DNA of 64,000 nt from Streptomyces sp. NRRL F-525 (GTDB lineage Bacteria > Actinomycetota > Actinomycetes > Streptomycetales > Streptomycetaceae): assembly GCF_000716605.1 (NCBI RefSeq), contig NZ_JNXE01000042.1, positions 62,001 to 126,000 of the forward strand, in the 5' to 3' direction. Positions 15,268-23,572 of the stretch are shown piece after piece. The notes beneath the pieces were generated by a model, which saw only the letters and a program-made list of their open reading frames with translations, did no database searches and was not told the DNA's origin. The translations under genes were made by a program, and so were the position numbers. How positions within the stretch are numbered: the stretch's first letter is position 1; each line of letters starts with the position of its first letter.

Positions 15268-16818
15268 ATGACCGGAGCCGTATCACCCGATCGACGACGT
15301 TTTCTCGCGGCCGGTGCGGCGGTGCTCGGGGCCGCCGCTTCCGCTCAGCTCTGGCTGCCCAGCTCCGCGCAGGCTGCCGAAACGCCTTTGCCTGACGGGG
15401 TGTTCAGCCTCGGTATCTCCTCCGGGGACCCGTTGCCCGACGGCATCGTGCTGTGGACGCGGCTCGCCCCGGACCCGCTCAACGGGGGCGGGATGCCCGA
15501 TCGTGTCGTGCCCGTGGAGTGGGAACTCGCCGAGGACGCCCGGTTCAGAAAGCCCGTGCGCCGCGGCATCGCGCCCGCGCGGCCCGAGTACGGGCACAGC
15601 GTTCACGTGGATGTACGGGGACTGCGCCCCGGCCGTGACTACTGGTACCGCTTCCGTGTCAGCGGGCAGATCTCCGCCACCGGCCGGACCCGTACCGCGC
15701 CCCACGCGAACAGCTCCGGCGGCCGGCTGCGCGTCGCGCTCGCCTCCTGTCAGAACTGGCAGAACGGCTACTTCACGCCGTACGCCGACATGCTGGCCCA
15801 GGACCCCGACTTCGTGCTCTTCGTCGGTGACTACATCTACGAGTCGGCGCCCTCCGCGGCCGGTCCGCGGCGGCACGAGGGGACCGGGGAGCCGTACAGC
15901 CTGGTGCAGTATCGGAACCGGTACGCGCAGTACCGCACCGACCCGGATCTGCTGGCCATGCACGCCAACACCCCCTGGGTCGTGACCTTCGACGACCACG
16001 AGGTCGACAACGACTGGGCGGGGGAGGTCCCGCAGGACCCCGACAAGCAGTCGCACGACGCGTTCGTCGCGCGGCTGACCGCGGCCTTCCAGGCGTACTA
16101 CGAGCACATGCCGGTGCGCGCGACCGCCGTGCCGAGCGGGCCGCACATCCAGATGTACCGGCGGCTCGAATTCGGCCGTCTGATGCGCCTGAACGTCCTC
16201 GACACCCGGCAGTTCCGCAGCGACCAGGCGACCACCCAGGCCGGCGCCGAGGACCCGGCGATGACGATGATGGGCGCCGAGCAGAAGGCGTGGCTGCTGC
16301 ACGGGTTGCGGCACTCGCCCGCGCGCTGGAACGTCATCGCCTCGCAGATCATGATGGCCGAGACGGACATCCTGCTCGGCGCGGGCAAGCAGTGGTTCTA
16401 CGACGCCTGGGACGGCTACCAGGTCGAACGCAACGCCCTGCTGGAGGACTTCAAGAGCGTCCGCAACCCCGTGGTCCTCAGCGGCGACCGCCACCTCACG
16501 ATGATCAGCGATCTGAAGGAGGACTTCGCCGATCCGGACTCCGACGTCGTCGGCGCCGAGTTCGTCGGTACGTCCATCTCCAGCAACGGCGACCAGGACC
16601 AGGCCGCCTTCCACGCCCAGTGGGACCCGCTGATGGCGGACAACCCGCACTGGAAGGTGATCGACGCCCACCGCGGCTACCACCTGTTCGACATCCGCAA
16701 GGACGGCATCGACGCGCGGGTGAGGGTCGTGGACACCGTGCTCAAGCCCGCGGCGACACCGAGCACGTACGCCTCGCTCCGGGTGGAGGCGGGCCGACCC
16801 GGGGTAGAAAAAGTGTGA
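15268..16818 (+). CDS. phoD: Secreted PhoD-type alkaline phosphatase
   Basis: A 516-residue extracellular phosphodiesterase/phosphomonoesterase that scavenges phosphate, using Fe/Ca in the PhoD family. The N-terminus is a twin-arginine signal (DRRRFLAAGAAVLGAAAS) with a likely cut after SSAQA near residue 36. Metallophosphoesterase motifs are LFVGDYIYES, TFDDHEVDNDW and VLSGDRHLTM. Such genes are usually under PhoP control; no convincing PHO box pair is visible, only single GTTCAAC and GTTCACC heptamers. Wall teichoic acids are known PhoD substrates, which fits the polymer-type genes downstream. A large palindrome overlaps the stop codon. Confidence 0.93.
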   Translation: MTGAVSPDRRRFLAAGAAVLGAAASAQLWLPSSAQAAETPLPDGVFSLGISSGDPLPDGIVLWTRLAPDPLNGGGMPDRVVPVEWELAEDARFRKPVRRGIAPARPEYGHSVHVDVRGLRPGRDYWYRFRVSGQISATGRTRTAPHANSSGGRLRVALASCQNWQNGYFTPYADMLAQDPDFVLFVGDYIYESAPSAAGPRRHEGTGEPYSLVQYRNRYAQYRTDPDLLAMHANTPWVVTFDDHEVDNDWAGEVPQDPDKQSHDAFVARLTAAFQAYYEHMPVRATAVPSGPHIQMYRRLEFGRLMRLNVLDTRQFRSDQATTQAGAEDPAMTMMGAEQKAWLLHGLRHSPARWNVIASQIMMAETDILLGAGKQWFYDAWDGYQVERNALLEDFKSVRNPVVLSGDRHLTMISDLKEDFADPDSDVVGAEFVGTSISSNGDQDQAAFHAQWDPLMADNPHWKVIDAHRGYHLFDIRKDGIDARVRVVDTVLKPAATPSTYASLRVEAGRPGVEKV

Positions 16819-16844
16819 CACTTTTCGTGAAAGTGTCACACTTT
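16810..16844. repeat. 15-bp perfect inverted repeat over the phoD stop
   Basis: AAAGTGTGACACTTT (16810-16824), a 5-nt spacer TCGTG, and AAAGTGTCACACTTT (16830-16844) are exact reverse complements. Each arm is itself nearly palindromic (AAAGTGT-G-ACACTTT), so four half-sites AAAGTGT are stacked. The element spans the last codons and stop of phoD. It could be a terminator, or a double operator for a dimeric protein. Confidence 0.75.
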
Positions 16845-16870
16845 CTGGAAACATGAACCCTGTGTGACCG

Positions 16871-16900
16871 GAGCCTGGGACTCATCTGTGTCCCAGGCTC
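16871..16900 (+). terminator. Terminator after phoD
   Basis: GAGCCTGGGAC (16871-16881) and GTCCCAGGCTC (16890-16900) form a perfect 11-bp stem with an 8-nt loop. It follows the phoD palindrome by 26 bp and precedes the sulfotransferase gene by 43 bp. Confidence 0.8.
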
Positions 16901-16943
16901 CTCTCAGGGCAAACTCAGGAACAACTCTTACCGTCCGTTAACC

Positions 16944-18119
16944 ATGGAGACGGATTGTATTAAGGAAGCGCTGCCCGTCGGGACCCGGCTGCTGCACATC
17001 GGCCCGCACAAGACCGGGACCACGGCCATCCAGGGCGCGCTCTTCGCCGCGAAGGACACGATGCCCGAGCACGGCGTCGACTTCCCCGCGCACAGCAGGC
17101 ACCCGATGGAAGCGGCCCTCGCCGCCTGCGCACGGCCCGCGATGATGGGCGACACCGTGCCCACCGACAAACACTGGACGCGCCTTCTCGACGCCGTGCG
17201 CGCCACCGGCGACCGCACCTCGGTGATCAGCAGCGAGTTCTTCGCCGACGCCCAGGACGACGAGACGCTGGCCAGGATCGTGGAACAGCTCGGCGGCGAG
17301 CGCGTGCACATCCTCATCACCCTGCGCCCGCTGGCGAGGATCATGCCCTCGCAGTGGCAGCAGTACGTGCAGAACGGCCTGCGCATGGGCTACGACAACT
17401 GGCTGGAGCACATGCTCCGCAAGGCGCCGTACGAGCAGCCCAACCCCAGCTTCTGGCGCCGGCACCGGCACGACCGGCTGGTCGAGCGCTGGGCCCGGGT
17501 CGTCGGTCCCGAGCGCCTCACCGTCGTAGTCGTCGACGACAGCGACCGGGACGGACTGCTGCGCACCTTCGAGACGCTGCTCGGACTGCCCGCGAATCTC
17601 CTGCGGCCGGTTCCGGACGCGGCGAACCGTTCTCTTACCCTCGCCGAGACCGAAATGCTGCGGAAGCTCAACGTGGAATTCCGCGGCAATGGACTCCCCG
17701 ACGAGCTGTATTCCAAGCTCGTGCGCAACGGCGCGGTCATGCATATGAAGAATGCGTGCAGCCCGACTCCGCAGGACGTGAAGATCACCACGCCCCGGTG
17801 GGCGGTCGAGGCGGCCGGTGCGATCGGCGCCGAGATGGCCGGGACCATCGCCGCCACGGGCGTACGGGTCGTAGGGGACACGGCACTGCTCTCGGCCGTA
17901 CCGGAGGCCGCTTCGGAGGCCGTGGGGAAGGCCTCCGGGGTGCCGCGGATCGCGCCCGAAGTGGCCGCGCAGGCGCTCTACGGGGCGCTCGCGGCGGCCG
18001 CGTCGGCGCCCGTGCGGCACAGTGCGCCGGCTAAGGCGCGGACGGTCCACCAGACGTCGTCGAAGGAACTCGTACGGGTTCTCGGCCACCGTTGTCTGAA
18101 GAAGCTCCGTCGGCGCTGA
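16944..18119 (+). CDS. Sulfotransferase-like protein
   Basis: A 391-residue protein starting with LLHIGPHKTGTTAIQ (residues 16-30), the 5'-phosphosulfate loop that binds PAPS in sulfotransferases. A 3'-phosphate-binding segment with Arg and Ser is plausible in ITLRPLARIMPSQW (about 120-134). The remainder (FWRRHRHDRLVERWARVVG, then RLTVVVVDDSD) matches actinobacterial sulfotransferase-type proteins of cell-surface clusters. No signal peptide or membrane helix is seen, so it would act in the cytoplasm on a lipid- or nucleotide-linked precursor. The next genes make activated polyol, polymer and glycosyl units. No clear ribosome site precedes the ATG. Confidence 0.8.
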   Translation: METDCIKEALPVGTRLLHIGPHKTGTTAIQGALFAAKDTMPEHGVDFPAHSRHPMEAALAACARPAMMGDTVPTDKHWTRLLDAVRATGDRTSVISSEFFADAQDDETLARIVEQLGGERVHILITLRPLARIMPSQWQQYVQNGLRMGYDNWLEHMLRKAPYEQPNPSFWRRHRHDRLVERWARVVGPERLTVVVVDDSDRDGLLRTFETLLGLPANLLRPVPDAANRSLTLAETEMLRKLNVEFRGNGLPDELYSKLVRNGAVMHMKNACSPTPQDVKITTPRWAVEAAGAIGAEMAGTIAATGVRVVGDTALLSAVPEAASEAVGKASGVPRIAPEVAAQALYGALAAAASAPVRHSAPAKARTVHQTSSKELVRVLGHRCLKKLRRR

Positions 18120-18133
18120 GTCCCGTCATCGTC

Positions 18134-18214
18134 CGGTTACCGGCAGTGCAAGATGAATGACAGGTGTCGCGCACATATGCGGTGGAGGTCACTCGCCTTG
18201 CACTGCGGTAACCG
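18134..18214 (+). promoter_or_regulatory. Long-range inverted repeat in the leader of the CDP-polyol gene
   Basis: CGGTTACC-G-GCAGTGCAAG at 18134-18152 and CTTGCACTGC-GGTAACCG at 18197-18214 are reverse complements over 18 pairs with one bulged G, separated by 44 nt. In RNA this would be a very stable arm ending 55 nt before the GTG start. No U-tract follows. A structured mRNA leader or a looped operator pair are both possible. Confidence 0.6.
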
Positions 18215-18269
18215 CGAGTGGGACCATTTGCGAGTTCCCCCGTTGTCCCGAGGTAGGTCAAGGTCACCT

Positions 18270-19763
18270 GTGTCGCACATAGCCAAGCCCCGCACCACCG
18301 CAGTGATCCTGGCCGGCGGTACCGGCCAGCGGGTGGGTCTCTCGATCCCCAAGCAGCTGCTGAAGATCGCCGGCAAGGCAGTCATCGAGCACACCCTGAC
18401 CACCTTCGAGAACGCCGACTCGATCGACGACATCATCGTCCTGATGGCGCCGGGCTACGTCCCGGACATCGAGAAGATCGTCGCCAAGGCCGGCTTCCAG
18501 AAGGTCACCCGGATCATCGAGGGCGGCTCGACGAGGAACGAGACCACCGAGCGCGCCATCGCCGCGCTGGGTGAGGGCCTGGCCGAGGGCGAGGACCGCA
18601 ACGTCCTCTTCCACGACGCCGTGCGCCCCCTGCTCTCGCAGCGCGTGATCGACGACTGTGTGATCGCCCTGGAGCGCTTCCAGGCCGTGGACGTGGCCAT
18701 CCCGTCCGCCGACACCATCATCGTGACCCGCACCCACGGCGACGACGGCGAGTTCATCACCGAGATCCCGGACCGCTCCCGGCTGCGCCGCGGCCAGACG
18801 CCCCAGGCGTTCAAGCTGTCCACGATCCGCCGCGCCTACGAGGTCGCGGCCGGTGACCCCAACTTCCAGGCCACGGACGACTGTTCGGTCGTACTCAAGT
18901 ACCTGCCGGACGTGCCGATCCACGTCGTCGCGGGCGACGAGTACAACATGAAGGTCACCCAGCCCGTCGACGTCTTCATCGCCGACAAGCTCTTCCAGCT
19001 CGCCTCCACCGCCGCGCCCGAGCAGGTCGACGAGGCCGCCTACCGCGAGCTGCTCACCGGCAAGACGCTCGTCGTCTTCGGCGGCTCGTACGGCATCGGC
19101 AAGGACATCGCCGAGGTCGCCGAGGGCTACGGCGCCACGGTGTACGCGCTGGGCCGCTCGACCACCGGCACGCACGTCGAGAACCCCGAGGAGGTCGACG
19201 ACGCGCTGTCCAAGGCGTACGGCGAGACCGGGCGCATCGACTACGTCATCAACACCGCGGGCGTGCTGCGCATCGGCAAGCTGGCCGAGACGGACAACGC
19301 GACGATCGAGGAGGCGCTGAAGGTCAACTACCTGGCGCCCGTGCAGATCGCCCGTTCCGCGTACAAGTACCTGGCCGAGACCAAGGGCCAGCTGCTGCTC
19401 TACACCTCCAGCAGCTACACGCGCGGCCGCGCCGAGTACAGCCTGTACTCCTCGACCAAGGCCGCGATGGTCAACCTCACGCAGGCCCTGTCGGACGAGT
19501 GGGCCGGCGACGGCATCCGCGTGAACTGCATCAACCCGGAGCGCACCGCCACCCCGATGCGCACCAAGGCCTTCGGCCAGGAGCCCACGGGCACGCTGCT
19601 GTCCTCCGAGGCCGTGGCCCGTACCTCGCTCGACGTGCTGCTGTCCGAGCTGACCGGCCATGTCATCGACGTCCGCCAGCAGGACCCGACGGCCGGCGCG
19701 GCCAAGGCGTCCGGCTTCGAGGCCGCCCTCGCCTCGGTCCTGGACGTCCAGGACGGCGTTTAA
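18270..19763 (+). CDS. Bifunctional IspD-like cytidylyltransferase / SDR reductase
   Basis: A 497-residue fusion. Residues 1-230 are an IspD/TarI cytidylyltransferase: AVILAGGTGQRVG nucleotide loop with the following KQLLKIAGK, HDAVRPL and TPQAFK. Residues 265-497 are an SDR with GGSYGIGKDIAE and YSSTK. This order matches Haemophilus Bcs1/Acs1, which reduces ribulose 5-phosphate to ribitol 5-phosphate and makes CDP-ribitol for capsule or teichoic acid. CDP-ribitol or a related CDP-polyol is thus the expected product. GTG 18270 sits 7 nt after AAGG and at the conserved N-terminus. The TagF-like polymerase gene follows 58 bp later. Confidence 0.88.
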   Translation: MSHIAKPRTTAVILAGGTGQRVGLSIPKQLLKIAGKAVIEHTLTTFENADSIDDIIVLMAPGYVPDIEKIVAKAGFQKVTRIIEGGSTRNETTERAIAALGEGLAEGEDRNVLFHDAVRPLLSQRVIDDCVIALERFQAVDVAIPSADTIIVTRTHGDDGEFITEIPDRSRLRRGQTPQAFKLSTIRRAYEVAAGDPNFQATDDCSVVLKYLPDVPIHVVAGDEYNMKVTQPVDVFIADKLFQLASTAAPEQVDEAAYRELLTGKTLVVFGGSYGIGKDIAEVAEGYGATVYALGRSTTGTHVENPEEVDDALSKAYGETGRIDYVINTAGVLRIGKLAETDNATIEEALKVNYLAPVQIARSAYKYLAETKGQLLLYTSSSYTRGRAEYSLYSSTKAAMVNLTQALSDEWAGDGIRVNCINPERTATPMRTKAFGQEPTGTLLSSEAVARTSLDVLLSELTGHVIDVRQQDPTAGAAKASGFEAALASVLDVQDGV

Positions 19764-19821
19764 TCAAGCCTGACTCTGAGCTCCGGTAAATTACTCGAAA
19801 CCCCCAAGAGCAGGTTCATCA

Positions 19822-21900
19822 GTGATTTCCACCGCTATTCGCGTGGCCCGGGTGGGCAGCGCGGCTGAGCTGGCCGCCGCCGTCCTGATGATGCTGGGAT
19901 ACCCGGCCCTCATGCTGGCCGCCCTCATCCCGAGCGTCCCCGCCTTCGCCGCCGCGGCCGTCGTGACGTACGTCGCGGACCACTACCTCCACCGCCAGGC
20001 CAGCTACCTGATCAACCGCCTCAGCAAGGTCAGAGCGGGCCTCTCCATCCGCTTCCTGATCCGCCAGCTGCTGCTGATCCTGCTGCTGGCCCGCATGGAC
20101 CTCTCCGACCACCTGATCTTCTACGGCGCGATCGCCTGCTTCATCGCCTTCTACGGCCTCCAGGCCCCGCACGGCGCGGTCGTCGCGCTGATCCGCAACC
20201 GCCGCCGGATGCCGGTCGCCACCCGCAACGTCGACCTCGGCTCCCGCATCCACATCCCGGACGCCCCGAAGTTCGGCCTGCTGGAGCGCTCCGCCGAGAA
20301 GATGCTCCACCTCGACCTGTTCGCCGTCGTCGGCCTGCTGATCTCCGCGCAGCTCGACTCGGCCGTCGCCGCCTTCGTCGGCATCGGCGTCACCCTGTTC
20401 CTGGGCACCCTCTACGTCGCCGCGCTGCTGCCGTACATAAGGGGTACGAAGATCCCGCCGACGCCCGAGGTCATCCTCGCGGCCGTCGACGACTGGCTGC
20501 ACGAGTACAAGCCGCAGACGGTGCTCTACTTCTCCGGCTCCAAGGACTCGGCGTACCAGGTCAACATGTGGCTGGAGACCATGGAGCAGCTGGACACCCG
20601 GCCGCTGGTCCTGCTCCGTGAGCGCGTGATACTGCAGAACCTCGCCCAGACCAAGGCCCCCGTCATCTGCGTGCCCGGCGGTGTGCACCTGATGAACATG
20701 GACCTCTCGACCGTGCGCGTCGCGCTCTACGCGGCCAACGTCGGCAAGAACATCCACCTGCTGCGCGTCCCCACCATGAAGCACGTCTTCATCGGCCACG
20801 GCGACAGCGACAAGCTGGCCAGCGTCAACCCGTTCAGCAAGGTCTACGACGAGGTGTGGACCGCCGGCCGCGCGGGCCGCGACCGCTACGCCATCGCCGA
20901 CGTCGGCGTCCGCGACGACGACATCGTCGAGGTCGGCCGCCCCCAGCTCGCCCCCATCCAGACCTGGCAGGGCGTCCCCGACGGCCGTATCCCCACGGTC
21001 CTCTACGCCCCCACCTGGGAGGGCTGGGACAACGACCCCGGCAACACCTCCCTCCTGCTGGCCGGCGAGAACATCGTCAAGAAGCTGCTCAAGGCCGACC
21101 CGCCGGTGCGCGTGCTGTACAAGCCGCACCCCTTCACCGGCACGGTCAGCCCCGCGGCCGGCTCCGCGCACCGCAAGGTCGTCGCCCTCGTCGAGAAGGC
21201 CGCCGTCCAGCGCGCGAGCGACCCCCGCTTCACCGCCGACGCGGCCGTACAGACGAAGGCCAAGGCCGACCTGGCCCGCATCGAGGCCCGTATCGCCGAA
21301 CTCTCCGGCGGCCCCGCCGACAAGGGCGACGAGGCCGAACTGACCCGTGACGGCGTGGTCGACCTGGTCAAGTACGAGGAGATCGCCCGGCTGCGCGCCG
21401 AGTGGAACGACGCGTACTGGACCGCCGCCGGCACCTTCGAGCACCGCGTCATCTCGGGTTCCGAGCCGCGCCTGTACGACTGCTTCAACGTGTCCGACGC
21501 GATGGTCTCCGACATCTCCAGCGTGGTCTCCGACTTCATCGCGAGCGGCAAGCCGTACGCGGTGACGGACTCGGCGGTGCTGGGCGTGGAGGAGTTCAAG
21601 CGGCAGAACACGGCGGTGCGCGCCGCGGTGATCCTCTCCAACAAGGCGGCGGAACTGGGCGAGTTGCTCGCGGCGGTCCGCACCCCGGACGCCGACCCGA
21701 TGGCCGAGGACCGCAAGGAACTCAAGGAGTACCTGCTCGGTCCGGACGAGCCCACGTCGATCGAGCAGTTCAACTCGGCGGTGGGGAACCTCGCGGCCAA
21801 GTCCGAGACGCGGAACGTCGGACAGGAGCGGGCGGCGGCGAGCGGGGACGCGGCGAGTCCGACCGAGGCGCAGCTGTCGGCGGATCCGACGGTCGGCTGA
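19822..21900 (+). CDS. TagF-like polyol-phosphate transferase with N-terminal membrane domain
   Basis: A 692-residue protein. Residues about 15-215 hold five or six hydrophobic helices. From about 245 comes a CDP-glycerol:polyglycerophosphate transferase fold: KHVFIGHGDSDKLASVNP near residue 319 is the catalytic His segment of TagF/TarL enzymes, AGRAGRDRY follows, and a DISSVVSDF segment near 570 matches the second substrate-binding half (DYSSV...F in the family). A 110-residue Ala/Glu-rich insertion and an acidic tail are extra. It probably polymerises or attaches polyol phosphates using the CDP-polyol from the upstream gene, at the inner membrane face. The GTG start gives the membrane domain intact. 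Confidence 0.85.
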   Translation: MISTAIRVARVGSAAELAAAVLMMLGYPALMLAALIPSVPAFAAAAVVTYVADHYLHRQASYLINRLSKVRAGLSIRFLIRQLLLILLLARMDLSDHLIFYGAIACFIAFYGLQAPHGAVVALIRNRRRMPVATRNVDLGSRIHIPDAPKFGLLERSAEKMLHLDLFAVVGLLISAQLDSAVAAFVGIGVTLFLGTLYVAALLPYIRGTKIPPTPEVILAAVDDWLHEYKPQTVLYFSGSKDSAYQVNMWLETMEQLDTRPLVLLRERVILQNLAQTKAPVICVPGGVHLMNMDLSTVRVALYAANVGKNIHLLRVPTMKHVFIGHGDSDKLASVNPFSKVYDEVWTAGRAGRDRYAIADVGVRDDDIVEVGRPQLAPIQTWQGVPDGRIPTVLYAPTWEGWDNDPGNTSLLLAGENIVKKLLKADPPVRVLYKPHPFTGTVSPAAGSAHRKVVALVEKAAVQRASDPRFTADAAVQTKAKADLARIEARIAELSGGPADKGDEAELTRDGVVDLVKYEEIARLRAEWNDAYWTAAGTFEHRVISGSEPRLYDCFNVSDAMVSDISSVVSDFIASGKPYAVTDSAVLGVEEFKRQNTAVRAAVILSNKAAELGELLAAVRTPDADPMAEDRKELKEYLLGPDEPTSIEQFNSAVGNLAAKSETRNVGQERAAASGDAASPTEAQLSADPTVG

Positions 21901-21931
21901 CCGCTTTCGGCCAGGATTTGGTCAAGAAGGG

Positions 21932-21972
21932 CCCGGTTCTCGAGGAGTGATCCTCGAAAACCGGGCTCTTTT
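21932..21972 (+). terminator. Terminator after the TagF-like gene
   Basis: CCCGGTT (21932-21938) pairs with AACCGGG (21959-21965), CGAGG (21941-21945) with CCTCG (21952-21956); CTCTTTT follows. A classic intrinsic terminator with a U-tract, so the glycosyltransferase gene at 22056 needs its own promoter. Confidence 0.88.
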
Positions 21973-22055
21973 GCGTATCCCCTGCTGACGAAGGACAACC
22001 GATCCACTCGATCGGCCGTCTTGTAGATGGCGATTCAATGGACAAAGGGGGGCGC

Positions 22056-23243
22056 GTGACCGTGACGCAGCCTGATGTGACCGTGGTCGTCGGGGCGTAC
22101 GAGGCGATGCCGTACCTGGTCGAGTGCCTGCGCTCGGTCGAGGCGCAGACCCTGGACGCGGCCCGCATCGAGGTCATCGCCGTGGACGACGGCTCGACGG
22201 ACGGCACGGGGGAGTACCTGGAGGAGTTCGCGGCCCGCGCAGCGGCCCACGTCACCGTGCTCCACCAGGAGAACTCCGGCGGCCCCAGCTCCCCGCGCAA
22301 CGTCGGCCTGGGCAAGGCGAGCGGGCGCTACGTCTTCTTCCTCGACGCCGACGACCGGCTCGCCCCCGAGGCGCTGGAGCGCATGGTCGCGATGGCCGAC
22401 CGGAACGGCACGGACGTGGTGCTCGGCAAGGTCGAGGGCATCAACCGGGTCCCGCCGAAGGCGGCTTGGGTGGAGACCCTGGAGCGCACCGACGTCTTCC
22501 ACTCCAACATCAAGTTCACGCTGAGCGCACAGAAGCTGTTCCGGCGGGCGCTGTTGGAGCGGCACAGCATGCGGTTCGACGAGTCGCTGTTCACCGGCGA
22601 GGACGCGCTGTTCACGATGGAGGCGTATCTCCGGGCCGACGGCGTCTCGGTCATCGCCGACCACACCTGCTACTACCTGGTCGGCCGCGACGACGGCAAA
22701 CACGTGACGAAGAGCGGGAGTTACACCCTGCGCTTCGACTCCGCCCGTGCGTTGATGAACCTCATCGCGGAGATGGTCCCGCCGGGGGTGGAGCGGGACA
22801 AGTTGATGGTGCGGCCGTTCCTGGTGACGCTGCTCCCGCAGTTCGGCCCGAAGTACGTGGGGGACAGCGAGGAGGTACGGCGCCACAAGTTCGAGTTGGC
22901 CAAGCCGCTGATGGACGCCCACTGGACGGACGAAGTGGCGGTACGCCTCAAGGTCGACGAGCGGCTGCGTCTGCACCTGGTCGCGCAGGAACGCCCCGAA
23001 CTCCTGCTGGCCGTGGCCGAGTTCATCAAGTCGAAGAAGCGACCGGACTCCGTCCTGGAGAGGGGTGGCCGCCGTGTGTACCTGGCGTATCCCCACTTCC
23101 GCTCCGCGTCGGTCGGGCTCCCTGATTCCCTCTACCTGGCCGAACCCCGGGAGGCGCGTGGGGTGGAGGGATACCGGGAGGGGGCGGTTCTCCTCCGCCG
23201 GGTGATGAGGAAAGCGCGTCGGATGTTGAGGACGGGTCGGTAG
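22056..23243 (+). CDS. GT2 family glycosyltransferase
   Basis: A GT-A fold glycosyltransferase of about 395 residues. VTVVVGAYEAMPYL starts the nucleotide-binding domain, AVDDGSTDGT holds the first Asp pair, FLDADD is the DxD-type metal motif and a TGEDALF segment is the catalytic loop region. No membrane helix. It likely adds a sugar to the wall polymer made by the upstream genes. I prefer GTG 22056, preceded by AAAGGGGG at close spacing, over the in-frame ATG at 22038, which has no ribosome site. Donor and acceptor unknown. Confidence 0.88.
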   Translation: MTVTQPDVTVVVGAYEAMPYLVECLRSVEAQTLDAARIEVIAVDDGSTDGTGEYLEEFAARAAAHVTVLHQENSGGPSSPRNVGLGKASGRYVFFLDADDRLAPEALERMVAMADRNGTDVVLGKVEGINRVPPKAAWVETLERTDVFHSNIKFTLSAQKLFRRALLERHSMRFDESLFTGEDALFTMEAYLRADGVSVIADHTCYYLVGRDDGKHVTKSGSYTLRFDSARALMNLIAEMVPPGVERDKLMVRPFLVTLLPQFGPKYVGDSEEVRRHKFELAKPLMDAHWTDEVAVRLKVDERLRLHLVAQERPELLLAVAEFIKSKKRPDSVLERGGRRVYLAYPHFRSASVGLPDSLYLAEPREARGVEGYREGAVLLRRVMRKARRMLRTGR

Positions 23244-23251
23244 CCGGTCGG

Positions 23252-23473
23252 GTGCGGCCCGGTGGGGGCTGGTCGCGCAGTTCCCCGCGCCCCTTAAAAA
23301 CGCAGGCCCGCCCAGGTCTTTCAGCTCCGCCACGTGGGCGCGACCTGAAAACGCAGGCCCGCCCGGGTCTTTCAGCTTCGCCGTGTGGGCGCGAGCTGAA
23401 GACGCAGGCCCGCCCGGGTCTTTCAGCTTCGCCGTGTGGGCGCCTGCGCGACCAGCCCCCACCGGGCCCGCAC
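23252..23473. repeat. 222-bp inverted-repeat element with three 51-bp tandem units
   Basis: The ends are 29-30 bp inverted repeats: GTGCGGCCCGGTGGGGGCTG at the left (23252-23271, continuing to 23280) and its complement at 23444-23473, with one extra base. Between them a 51-bp unit beginning CGCAGGCCCGCCC occurs three times with starts at 23301, 23352 and 23403. Each unit contains a smaller inverted repeat (CTTTCAGCT / AGCTGAAG). The outer arm recurs at 57086-57117. This fills the 329-bp gap between the glycosyltransferase and proB. It resembles dispersed palindromic elements abundant in streptomycete genomes. No coding role is apparent. Confidence 0.8.
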
Positions 23474-23572
23474 CATGAACTCAACCCATCTGTCCGAGAC
23501 CTGGACGAACGTGCACAGGGCAACCCGGTTCGCGTAGATTGCCACCCCGACCTACCCGAGGGGACCGCGCAC

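Noticed and set aside
16900..23250. Complete biosynthetic gene cluster for a secondary metabolite
   Set aside because: No PKS, NRPS, terpene or RiPP core gene; enzymes fit wall polymer synthesis.
23301..23453. CRISPR array
   Set aside because: The three 51-bp units are contiguous without spacers, and no cas gene is present.
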